NCBI GenBank assembly: GCA_008828725.1
Contig: MEHQ01003247.1
Span: forward strand, 139,946-203,945
Direction of reading: 5' to 3'
From: Saccharina japonica
Lineage: Eukaryota > Sar > Phaeophyceae > Laminariales > Laminariaceae
DNA: 64,000 nt
The notes beneath the pieces are model-generated. The model searched no databases. It worked only from the letters and a program-made list of their open reading frames with translations, and had not been told where the DNA came from. Position numbers and translations under genes: made by a program. Position 1 is the stretch's first letter. Every line of letters starts with the position of its first letter. This document shows, in pieces, positions 49,901 through 60,700 of the stretch.

Positions 49901-52900
49901 CCGGGGAGTAACCCCCCGACATACCCGCACAAAACCAAAAGAGTCCATAAAGTCGTAAAGTCAAATAACCCTAGTCTACATCATATAGGCACACGGATCT
50001 GCCTGGCCATGCTACTTATATCAACGATGTTTGGTGGTCATGCTGGCTTGCTCTGTGCCCAAGTGCGATCCAGCGTCTAAGTTTTTTCCAGATCGCGACT
50101 TGCAAGTGAGACACTTGGAGAAAGCACCTCCCACAACGCACGCCGTAGCAGCACGCNGACACCCCCGCCTCTCGCGACTCAGACTCACGGACGGCGCCAA
50201 CCGCCTGCCCCGACTCTAACGGCCTTTTGCCGAGTGACAACGAGAGCGGCATCTTCGGGACAGAAGTCCTGGCCATGAGCCGTTATGTTGTCAGTAGTAT
50301 GGGTAGAACCATCTGCAGTGTAGAAGGGGGGGGGGGGGGGCGTACTTCATTTGTTGCTTGCACTTAGTCTTTTGACCATTGACCACGCATCCTTTCGAGA
50401 CGGAGCACCGTTCTACTCCTATTAAAGAACCTCCAAATTTGGGCGCTCATACGTTGTTTCCTATATTCAAATACTTTTGCTATATCCTATCCTTCCTGTT
50501 TCGCTCCTGTGGCCACCATTTATCTCCTAAGATTACGATCAGTTTTCTCGCTACTATCTAGCGTACTCAAACTTTCCATGTCACACTCGTCTTTTTCCTC
50601 ATTTCCTCTTTTAGCACATCCCGTTTCCTCCTTGTACATTTCACATTATCCCACTATGTTATTACTCTCTATTACTTTGCCAGCATGGGGCACATCTGTG
50701 CATCTACTTCCTCCTCCTCCGGCTACTGGTATACTCTTCTTCTTCTTTCTGGCAGTCCAGGTCACCGACACGAAATTGTCATGTTGCAGCGTTTTCGCGA
50801 AGTCCTTGGCCTGTGCAAATCGTGTTCATTCTCTATCTCCTTCTTTCACCCCCTATATATATCTAAGTGTCCTCCGCTTGCCACTCTTCTTTCTTAAGCG
50901 CTAGCCTTTCCTCTTATTCTATACTATTACTTTTATTCTGTCTTGTACCCCCTGAAACTTCTCTATGGCCAGCATCTCTTTTTGTTTCCTTATCTTTCCG
51001 TACGTTCTCGACTACGCTATCCCACCTTATTCCAGCTCGCCCTTTGGTTACTTTCTCTCCATANTCAGCTTTATCAATTATGGCTGGCAACCTCTTATGT
51101 GGCATGTTTTTTATTACATTGCCATTTCAACTTGCGTACGTCTCTATTTGTCTTAATGGAATGCCCAGTTCTGCTCTTGATGTATTACTCGTCGTACTTG
51201 AGCTCTCCTAGTACGTTTTCCTAGCTGCTGTCTATCTGTACTGTTTCCAGTGTTTACGAGACTTTGGTCCTTCCCTACATACTTCTCCTGCATATTCTAA
51301 GCTTTGGTACATAACATTCGCACTCATCGGGATCATCTCTCTAGTTCAGTGTCAAGGCTCGAGTCGTTAGGATCGCTCCATTTGCCTCGCGTGTGCTGTT
51401 AACCTTGTATTTGTTTGTTATGCTCTCCAAGAGCAGTCTTTTGATATATCTACGCCAGGATATGTTTAACTGGTCTACGATCGGTAATATCATCTGTCTC
51501 CCCACTCCCTTACCAGAAGTTACCAGACTCTCCGTTATCTTCGTTACATACAACTACTGCGACTTTACGTTCCGTCATCTATCGTTAGGCCTCCTGGGGG
51601 GGGGGAGGGGGGAGGGAGGAAATGGGGGGGGGGGGTGAGGGGGGGCGTACTCATTTTTGCTGCCTTAGTCCGCGTTTGACTATTGACCCTCGCATCCCTC
51701 AAGCGGGGAACTGGACCTGTGCGGTCTTCACACCAGTTGAACAATGCGACACAACCAACGCCAAGTAGTTTGGGCTGACGCGAGAACGGCGACTCATCCA
51801 ACAAGAACCCTAAGTGACAACTAAGATGAACTCAATGATGGAATCATTAATCTGCTGCCACTTCCTGAGACAGCTGGGAGCACTAGTAACGCCCGGAGGC
51901 TACATTACAAACTATACACACCTTGTGGCAAATTCTCCCGGCACAAAGTCTGTCAATCACCAGCAGCTGGTACCGCCCACAAGAACGGCCTAAGTAAAGG
52001 CACCTGCGCTCCCTTCTGGAGCCCGCACCTCAGCGTTCGAGCTGTGCGATGCTGCTTTGTACCAACGTGCTCCGCCTACCCGCCGCATTGATAGCGTATG
52101 CGAGGCATTATAACCGACTTTGTGCGCTAGTTGCTGATTTTCATGGTACACCCCGCCCTACTGCTTGGTGATAGAATGTACTTCGTCGCTGTGGGAAACT
52201 GAAAACGCCGACATGCTCCGTCCCGGCATTGTAGGGATGCGAGGGTCTATGGTCATACGACTACGGCCATGCATGAATACCGAGTACCCCCCCCTCCCCC
52301 CNGGGGGGGTGTAATCATTGCAATGCATAGCCGTAGTCGTACGGCCATGGGAGGGGATCAACAGCCGCCGAAGGGGGAACACACGTGTCGCTTTGTACGT
52401 ACGGCCGGGGCGCCGTACGAGGTCAAGGCGCACACGCTCACTACAGCAGTGCTGGAAACATGATCCCACACTACCCACGCCAACAGCAGCAGCAGCAGAA
52501 TAGCAGCAGCAGCAGCAGAATAGCAGCAGCAGCAGCAGGACCACCACCACCACCACCACCACCACCACCCTGGGCGGTAGCAGCAGCGGTATCGCGCAAG
52601 AACAGAGCACACCGGCGATACCCACGCAGAGCACCACCACCACCACCACCACCACCACCACCATAACCGCCGAACCCAAACCTAGCACGAGACAACCCCC
52701 CCTCCCCGCCACCCTCACCTTATCACCGCCAACAGGCTCGAACTCCACTCCACTCGCCCCCGCCGCCGTCACCACCTCCTCCGCCCCCTCTGCCTCCTCT
52801 TCCAGCGGTACCCGCATCGCCGCTGCTCTCGTCTGCGCGCGTAGCTTGCCGACATCCACATCCCGCCGTCGCGCCCCGACCCCTGATGCAAGACCGGGGT

Positions 52901-53370
52901 CATACTCCCAGCCTCCCCGACCCGGCTCCCCATCGAACTCGTCGTCGAGGTCGTAGTCGTAGGCGGCGTCGGCGGCGGCGAGTGGGGGGGCGTTTGACCT
53001 TTCTCCCCTCATTTCGTTAACGCCTCTGGTGGAGGATTGGAACTCCCTTGACCGGGGGGCGGGGTTGCCGGGGCGCGGGCGAGGAGATGCTGCTTTCCCC
53101 CGGGGTCTACCCGACCCTGTGTCGACGTCATCGTAGTTGTTGTTGCTGTAGTAGGGGGAAGAGGAGTAGTAGTCGTCATCGTCATCGTAGACGTTGTTGT
53201 TTTGGGGGCGAGCGTTATCGCGGCCCGTATCACGCCCGTTGTTCCTGTAAGGTTGTCGCCTGCTGTTGCTGCCGCTGCTGCCCCCGCTGCTGTTGTCGTT
53301 GTCGTAGTAGCTCTGGCTGCTGCTCGTCTGGCGCTTGTCGCTGCCGTACCGGTTGCCACCGTTGTTGTTC

Positions 53371-53407
<37 letters not shown>

Positions 53408-53957
53408 GGGCAGGCGCGCCATCGCCGCTGCCACCACCCTCGTCCTCGCCAGCCCCGATAAATTCCATGAACCACTCGTAGTCCTCCTTCTTTGCTGCGT
53501 CGCGAGCGAGCGCCAAGCTTTCTTCGTCGACGTCTAGGCCTAACCCACCCGCACCGCCCCCCCCGCCGCCACCACCATTACCACCACCTCCGACCATGTT
53601 GTTGCGTTGATCTCCCTCCCTGGCTGCGCCGCCGAGAGCAAACCTTGCACCACGACTAGCCCCCTGGATAGACCCTGCTGCTGAGAAGCGGCCGCGTGGA
53701 CTATCACTGCTGTGTGCTGTCAAAGCCCAAGCTGTGTGCTGCCTTCGCCGATGTACAGCGGTGGCGGCCGAGGTAGAAGCGGCAGCGGCCGGAGGCCATG
53801 ATGTACACCGGGGACAGCAGGAGTGAGACCTCCTGGTGGAGGTTCGGAAGGGTGCAGCGGGGCTCTGCATCGGGGGCGCCGTCATGAAGCCGGAAGCGAG
53901 ATCTGGCGATGGACATGTTGACGCGACAGCGAGGAGAATCGCACAGCCTCTCGTCAT
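46653..53957 (-). CDS. probable plastid-targeted low-complexity protein, at least 3 exons, function unknown
   Basis: Read right to left: 53957-52719 (413 codons), 49184-48998 (5' edge uncertain), 46917-46653 with TGA. The protein starts MTRGCAILLAVAS, a short hydrophobic signal, then ASGFMTAPP, resembling the ASAF cleavage motif of heterokont plastid presequences; plastid import is an inference. The rest is Gly-, Ser-, Asn- and Asp-rich with short conserved-looking islands (EDYEWFMEFIGAGEDE, FDVGSFLRSVPESFMKPAAG, FESKYPGRKPPAQVETP). No enzyme domain was recognised. Exon 2 to 3 phase matches exactly; exon 1 ends in phase 0 while exon 2 needs another phase, so an exon is missing between them, perhaps in the gaps marked by N at 50158, 51064 and 52302. 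Confidence 0.65.
46930..48630. repeat. GTGACTATTA minisatellite and other simple repeats in the plastid-gene intron
   Basis: 47090-47765 is a degenerate array of agtgactattagtgacta units (period about 11), interrupted near 47350-47470. It is followed by a short array of ttacccggtaattaccc type (47785-47850). 48240-48600 is an A/C-rich stretch of ACAAAACAC type. No exon was seen. Confidence 0.75.
48631..48675 (-). pseudogene. decayed copy of the 3' edge of the internal plastid-gene exon
   Basis: On the minus strand, SSAAGMEEATPIL mirrors KPAAGMEEAAA of the true exon (ggccgctggaatggaagagg against ggcggctggcatggaggagg). It ends at a GTGCGT, but in a phase that does not fit the last exon, whereas the true exon fits. 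Read as a relic inside the intron. Confidence 0.55.
48690..48905. repeat. CCA/CAA microsatellite
   Basis: Trinucleotide runs of cca and caa within the plastid-gene intron; both strands appear open for this reason only. Confidence 0.85.
48998..49184 (-). CDS. plastid-protein gene internal exon
   Basis: Open frame ending SFMKPAAGMEEAAA plus two bases of an Arg codon at a GTGGGT donor. Key island: GKFDVGSFLRSVPESFMKPA. Acceptor TTTTGCTTAG at 49185-49186 is the best candidate; another TTTAG at 49118-49120 would shorten it. Joins in phase to the last exon. Confidence 0.6.
50327..51590 (-). mobile_element. decayed non-LTR (LINE-type) retrotransposon, C-terminal part and 3' end
   Basis: The minus strand carries, across several frames, blocks typical of the C-terminal region of LINE-type reverse transcriptase proteins: KTNRDVRKLKWQ, KVTKGRAGIRWDSVVE, ESNNIVG, ECDMESLSTLDSSEKT. 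Many frameshifts, stops and an N at 51064 show it is dead. The 3' end reads atgcgtggtcaatggtcaaa and finishes caaatgaagtacgccccccc, i.e. a C-rich tail instead of poly-A. The 5' part is missing. Confidence 0.75.
51640..51709 (-). mobile_element. 5'-truncated LINE 3' end (short copy)
   Basis: ggggcgtactcatttttgct followed by attgaccctcgcatccctca; about 50 bases beyond the long LINE remnant and in the same orientation. Confidence 0.6.
52205..52350. mobile_element. family 2 ends facing each other across an N
   Basis: 52205-52290 is a plus-strand copy ending in a C run; after the N at 52302 a G run leads into a partial minus-strand copy (gcatagccgtagtcgtacgg). The head-on arrangement may be real or a false join at a repeat. 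Confidence 0.55.
52719..53957 (-). CDS. plastid-protein gene exon 1
   Basis: 413 codons from ATG at 53957 to an AAG-GTGAGG donor. Includes the presequence, a (Gly)n tract, the acidic block LDVDEESLALARDAAKKEDY, an 11-residue serine run coded by CTG-strand repeats (53378-53410), Asn- and Asp/Tyr-rich tracts, and the ordered-looking DAAYDYDLDDEFDGEPGRGG followed by DVDVGKLRAQTRAAAMRVPL. The open frame runs on to 52158 only through intron microsatellite; the strong donor marks the true end. Confidence 0.72.
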
Positions 53958-54578
53958 CGTCGTGCCTGCAAGTGCTTTCGCTAGACGCCTATTGGTTCAG
54001 GGGGGGAGGGGGGGGGGGGCAAGAGCCGTTCCAGGAAGGCCGTGCGATAGATACTTGGATCCACCCTCGTGCAGAAGCACAGGCACCCCCCTTGTCCGGG
54101 AGCCAAACAGCCAACGACAACGACGAAGCCAGCTTGCAGTGCGTTCGTGAGCAAAAGGAGTTCCAGACAATATATTGGCGTTTTTAAGAGGGACAACTTG
54201 ACAACTTTTGTATCGTTTCGTGTGTAACGCTCGGTCTATTGGATATTAGATCCGTGGTATTGCACCGCATTTTGCTTGTTCGCGCCGCGAAGAGCAATGA
54301 AGAGCAAGGCCGAGAGTGGAGTTGTGAAGACTCTCCAGCCACAAAGAGTTGGCGGGAACAAGCGTCACATCTGCGTGGAGGCTGGAATAGCAACTGCGTT
54401 TATTTCCAGCTCATACCGGCTCGTAAAAGCTATAGAGGACATCGCATCAAGAACCCAACCTGCGATAGCAAGTTGCCGGATTTATCCGAGCACGTATCAT
54501 AGATCAAGAGGGACTAACTTGAACGCAGCAGGCCACTCGCTACTCGCCACAGACTCGTGAGGATTCACCAACATCAGA
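53958..54578. promoter_or_regulatory. shared 621 bp divergent promoter region
   Basis: Lies between the start codons of the minus-strand plastid-protein gene (53957) and the plus-strand CFAP119-like gene (54579). No exon seen. An AT-rich acaatatattgg near 54168 could serve as a core element, but no defined motif is clear. A G run is at 54001-54019. Confidence 0.5.
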
Positions 54579-54736
54579 ATGGTGGAGCTTAAAAATGGCG
54601 ACCAAGCCAGTGGAGTGGCTGACTGCACGCAGGGAGACGCAGCAGAAACGCCGAGAAAAATCGTCACTGTGACCGACTTGAACGAGGAACAGCTGGAGGG
54701 CATATTTTCCGAGGAGGATCCGCACAAACAATTCGA
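54579..54736 (+). CDS. CFAP119-like exon 1
   Basis: Start codon in acatcagaATGGTG; 52 codons plus two bases, ending KQF-GA at a GTAAGA donor. Reading on without splicing meets TAA at once, so the donor is needed. The antisense open frame over it is a shadow. Confidence 0.78.
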
Positions 54737-57700
54737 GTAAGATCCCATGCGATTTGCTGTTTTGCAGTGCCGTCGTTGGGAATTACATTCGTACGAGGGA
54801 GATACTCTGCACCTACTCGTACCTGTGCCGGGTGTTCATACCGTAGCTTACCTGGGGTATACGTACGAATGCGACTGGTGCGGTCGTGTAAGCCAGACGA
54901 TCTACCGTCTGCTCTGGGCAGCTGTTAGGTGTTAGGCATGTTAATGTTTACGAGTGCGATGTTGCAATGTATTCGTTAGCTGGTGATGTACACAGCAGTA
55001 GTCTACAGCTCATGTTTCAGCCAGATATGTGTGGATCGAGTGCTCTTTACGTAAAACGCTCGTACCCGTATACGAGCTGGGCCAGCCGTAAAGCTGATAA
55101 AGCTTTGTTGAGTCGTATCTCGTGAACCACTGCAAATTACGCTACAAAACTTGGGGACACTAACCCTGACATACCACTGCTTATGCAAAATAAAACGCGT
55201 ATATGAAAAATTCTATGCTTTTTATTTTCCCGACTTGACCTCGCTGAGATATTCGCGAAAACTCAAAAACGTCGACTTTTTAATCAAAATTCGTATGAAA
55301 ATCGTCGTTTTCGATCTCTATGAAACTTGGTGGAGACAGTGCTGAAGACACACAGAGAAGAGCAACGAAAGTCTCGTTGCCCAATTCGCCACCCATCAAG
55401 AGATATTACCAAAACTCGATTTCCATACGACATTAGTCAAGTCAATACGAAAAAAATGGCATTTCTGCGATGCCCCGCTCAATTTTGAGTACGTATTTTG
55501 CACTGAGTTTTCAACCCCGGATTTGAATCGCACGTTCAAAAGCATTCACCTTCGGCCCTATTTTTTTTCTCGTTTTTTTTTTCTGGTTTTGGTCGCTTTC
55601 GTATTTTTTCGGGCTTTTGGATCGGTCATATCTCTTGGAAAAAATAAAATAATGCATAGGGCCGAAGGTCAACCTGTTGACGGGTGCATGAACTAGACCG
55701 TGTAAAAAAATCAAGTCCAAATTCGAACAATGATGGGGGCATGGCCAATCCGACGTTTAAACCATGATATGGCTGGCCCAGCTCGTCGTATACGTATCGA
55801 ATTCATGTTATCACTCTCTACTCGTACGAGTAACCTGTACGCCTCCTGATTCCCTTGCTTGAAAGACCCATTACCCCCCTTTCCCCATCATCCTGCCACC
55901 TCCTACCGTTCTGACTTTTCGTATCACGTACCTTCGGAATAGCATTTGTTCGACTCCTTTTTACCTGCGACGCACGTCATGCAGATGCGTGCATATGCAC
56001 AGAAATGCACCGCATACCACACTAATGTGTGTGACCACGGGACTTTTCCCTCCAGGAATAAGAGGCAAAACTCGCACGCACGAACCCGGGTGTGACGGAC
56101 GTCGCTGGATAGAAATAACGGCTTGATGTGAACGAGAACACCAACAACAACAACGTCAACAGCAATAGCAAAAACAACAACTGCGGCAGCAGCAGCAGCA
56201 ACAACAGCAACAACAGCAACAACAACAACAACATACAACAGCAACAACGACGACGACATACATCATTAACAACAACAATAACAACAGCAACAACAATAAC
56301 AACAGCAACAACAACAACAACAGTACTATAAGCAGTACTACTGCTGCTACGTGTTACTAGCATACTGCTGCTACGTTGAATACTACTGCTACTACTGCTG
56401 TACTACTACTGGACTACTACTGTACTACACTACAGTTAAAATACGCGTACGGGTGTGCTTGCTGCTTTCAAGCTCTCGTGGTTTAAACGGCCACCGCTGG
56501 CAACACTTATCACACGCCTGCGTCCTGCTACTACAGTAGAAATACGTCTTCCTTTACTGCGGTTGCCTGTGTATGATACGCTGTGTACTTCCTGTGTGGT
56601 GGTGGCCTGGCCCGTCTTCAGATATACTTCGGCGTTAACCCTTTTAGAACTGCAGTCCCGTTTTCGGACAAACCACTCTAATTCTAAGTAATTTGTCCCC
56701 AAAACGGGACTCCAGTCCTATAAGGGTTAATACTTGTGATTAAAGTATCACCAATACGTACGTCAGTTGTGAGTTCTACCAATTCGGGGTTGATACTCAG
56801 CTTTGCAATCTGCATGATACGTCGTCCGCCCGTGTTCTACTGGTATGTTCCACTTAAATACTACCAGGCATGGTATTGTTTCAAATGATTTCATACGAAG
56901 TGTCGTTGTTCAAGCTCGTTTTCTGCGCTCCCGGCAAGAACCTCGAAGATAATTGATTGGGTTCTGAATAATAGCATAAACTGTACGGGGGCAATATATA
57001 GGCGCGACCCACTCGTTCGTGAACATGGGGTCGATATGTATCTTTGCAACGACTACACGTTATTTTCTCGCAACGCACGTGATTTTCTTGCAATGCGCGT
57101 GAATGTTCACAGTTGAAACTTGTACCCACGATTTAATACGCCCTCAAATTGTCGTTACGATCAGCCATCGACAATTTACATGCATTCGGGATAATGTGTA
57201 TATATACATTCGTATACCTAGAAAGCGCGCATACTTGCCACGTCAAACCGCACCCGCTGAGCCACCTAGCCCCTGCCCAGGAACTAAACATCGCTACATA
57301 CTGTCTGACAGTCACACCGGGGGCTCCTCGCTTGTTTTTCTCGCGAATGCCACGCAAACCCCAGTTTGTTATTCGAGCAATGCCACGGTATATATAGGGG
57401 AAGCGGCTTATGTTCTGAGCTCCTCTCCTCACACGAGGAGCGCAAATAGTGTCACCCGAACCATGACTTCGGAAAAAGTTTGTTCGCGCAACACGCCGAC
57501 CTTTGTATGCGCTGTATGCGCTGTATGCGCTGTGTGCGCTGTATGCGCTGTATGCAACTGTATGCACTGTATGCGCTATATGCATTAATCCTAAAGCAAA
57601 AATACGAGCGAAATTGTAATTCTGACCGGTAGTTACTCACTTGAGAAACTTAACCGGTCCCAGTGACAAAATATTGCCTCAGAAGGCAAAACCTAACCGC

Positions 57701-60700
57701 AACCCCTATATGGTATACCGTGGGATGGGTCTTTTGGCCACACCGAGACTGCTTGCTACCTTTGACGCGTGCTGCGGTAAGACGCAGCATCCATTTTTTT
57801 TTAGTTTTTTTTTCACTTGATTACAGTATAGGAGCTTTTTATCTCACCCAAAAAACTGATTTTGAGAGAAAAGGCTAAACGTTCAACCCAACGAACAGTC
57901 CCGAAACCTATATACCACGTAGATATATCACGAACGAAGTATATAAAAACACTATTATTAACGGTATTCCAACGATATTGGGTTAATGAGTATACTAACC
58001 TTTCGTTACGAAGCCCCAAGCGAGATTGGTTTAAAAATCCTCCATCATTGTATCGGCCCCCCAGCAATAGCCACAGACGAGAGCGCAAGGCAAGACCGCA
58101 CACGAGCAGGCGAGAGTGCCTCCATGAGCTCCCAAGCCCATAAATACAAAACGCCAAATAAGACATAATGTGCTAATAGCTCGAACCGACACAAAGCCCG
58201 ATATGTAACTGTCATATACAGGATCTCCAACGGACACTAACTATCAGCCAGAAATTTTTGCTTCATAAGGCAAAAAGTGCTACGCGTAATCGTACCCCTA
58301 TCGTAGCACGCGTTTTTTTTTCACATATTTTGTTTATATCAAACTTAACGCAGGTTTTTTGCAAGCTGCTTGGGGTTGCCCAAGCCGGAGAGTATGAGCA
58401 TCCTCAACAGAATCGCGGCAGAGTACGACTACCTCAACGTAATGTTCTGCCGAGAGCAGGTGCGTTGGTTGTCACACGATATCTCCGTATCCCCCGTGGT
58501 TGCTGGGTAGGTGTTGCTGCGTCTCTCTCGAAGAGGAATCACTCGGCCCTTCTAAAGACATCAGAGCGAGGCAAGTAATAGCATGTAGTAACATCTCGCA
58601 CGCGTGGGTAGTTGCGAATGACAAGAGGCTAAACTTGAACAACAGTAGTGTGAATCCTGTCGCATTCCGCCTCGTCATGTTCTGGCGCCATCGCCTGCGA
58701 TCTCTCAACAAGTTCCATTGAGCCAACCTGAACTATACAGTACTCATAGCCATGCTCTGTCTCTTATTGCCTTGTCGTATCCTGGTGCCGTAACCTATAG
58801 GACCTCAACAAATTCAATTGAGTTCCGCGCCTGTCACTGTTGCCAATGCCTCCATATCTTCACGGGCGGATTGCCCTTCGCGCCGACTGACTGTGCGTAC
58901 AGCACGATCCATTGTTTGTTTTTCCGGTAATAGCCATCGCTTCAGTGTCTAGTAAAGTTGGAGGATATATTTTCTATTCCTCTCAAATGCTATGGGTTTC
59001 GTTGCAAGGTCGAGCAGGTACATCAGTATCGGCCCATTATATGACACGCACGATACCTTGCGCAGCCCAAACGTTTGCACGTACCGGGTGCGGCTGGACA
59101 CGCGCCCAAACACAATGCTTGCAGACCGCCGAGCACCAACGCGACCAGCGACACCGATGCGACCGAGTAGCACCCGGTTACCCACACAAACACATACCTG
59201 GTATGTGGTTAATACCACGCATGTCTATTCCCACCAGCATACATGCGTGCTTGGTACGAAAGAGGTGCAGGAACCCTCTTTCCGCTGTAGACACATTTGA
59301 CACATGCTACGGTAGAGGTGCACCACGGTATTGCTGAGGGTGGTCAATTGAGGGGCTCCATACCTCACCCAAAAAGTCATTTTGGGGCAATATGAAAGTG
59401 CTACGTACCCGATGAGCAGTCCCATGGACTAAAAAGGCCATGAAACATATTGCAACACAAGAATGAAAGTCCGACGATTTGGGGGTTGAGGAGCCTTTGA
59501 TAGGTCACGCAGAAAACGTTTCAGCCAAAAAAAGGTATACCTTATACCTCTATCGTAGCACGCGTCATTTATCGTGTCCTAAAATATATCAATTTGATTG
59601 TCACTTACTACAGCAGTCGTGGCGATTTATGGTGACCACCCCACCCTGCACGTATTAGTACAATACCGCGGCGACAACCATGTCCTTGGCTCCGTCTCAC
59701 GCCCATCATACCCACATTAATTTCGTTCCTTTATTCCGTCTCTTCCTTCCTTTCTGCCTTATTTCCTTTCTTCCGTGCCTTCCTTCCTTCCTTCCTTCCT
59801 TCCTTCCTTCCTTCATTTCATGCCTTTGTCCACCCGTCCGTCCTCTGCACAACAAAAACAAACAAAAACTAGAACTTCACGGCGGAACAGACCATTGCTT
59901 TCCGAGGAATCACCCAAAGCGTCTTCGAAGCGGGCATCGTGCGGGGCGAGTTGGACGTGAACGAAGCGTTTCAAGAGTTCACCGAACGCGTTCTCTCCCT
60001 CGCGGGAGAGCCCGATGCCGCCACCACCACCACCACCACCAACACCACCACCCAAGACCACACCCTCAGCAACGAACCATCCGCAACATCGTTAACCAGC
60101 GGCGTCTTCCCGAACACGAACGGGGGAGGGGACGGCGGCAGGGGAAGCCCACCAGCTGCCGAGACCCGTCGAACTCCNACATCAGAGCGAGGCAAGTAAT
60201 AGCATGTAGTAACATCTCGCACGCGTGGGTAGTTGCGAATGACAAGAGGCTAAACTTGAACAACAGTAGTGTGAATCCTGTCGCATTCCGCCTCGTCATG
60301 TTCTGGCGCCATCGCCTGCGATCTCTCAACAAGTTCCATTGAGCCAACCTGAACTATACAGTACTCATAGCCATGCTCTGTCTTTTATTGCCTTGTCGTA
60401 TCCTGGTGCCGTAACCTATAGGACCTCAACAAATTCAATTGAGTTCCGCGCCTGTCACTGTTGCCAATGCCTCCATATATTCACGGGCGGATTTCCCTTC
60501 GCGCCGACTGACTACTCGTACGGCACGATCCATTGTTTGTTTTTCCGGTAATAGCCATCGCTTCAGTGTCTAGTAAAGTTGGAGGATATGTTTTCTATTC
60601 CTCTCAAATGCTATGGGCTTCGTTGCAAGGTCGAGCAGGTACATCAGTATCGGCCCATTATATGACACGCACGATACCTTGCGCAGCCCAAACGTTTGCA

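Larger units (their letters stand above)
54737..58353 (+). other. 3.6 kb first intron of the CFAP119-like gene
   Basis: No exon or family homology seen. Contains CAA runs and related trinucleotide repeats (56130-56420), a piggyBac-like MITE (56635-56730), a 9 bp repeat (57500-57590), and MITE-end fragments at 57765-57880 and 58253-58312. Confidence 0.7.
58558..60177 (+). repeat. 1.62 kb tandem duplication, copy C1
   Basis: acatcagagcgaggcaag onward is repeated from 60179 (offset 1621-1655). The copy ends exactly at the N. Contains a MITE (59299-59566), a CCTT run and the truncated exon 3. Confidence 0.92.

Noticed and set aside
52158-53957. A single 599-residue open frame on the minus strand
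   Set aside because: The part below 52719 runs through an ideal GTGAGG donor into GGT/CAG microsatellite and a repeat with an N; only 52719-53957 is taken as exon.
59680-60342. 220-residue frame across the N at 60178
   Set aside because: It joins unrelated frames across an assembly gap; only the exon 3 part in another frame is supported.
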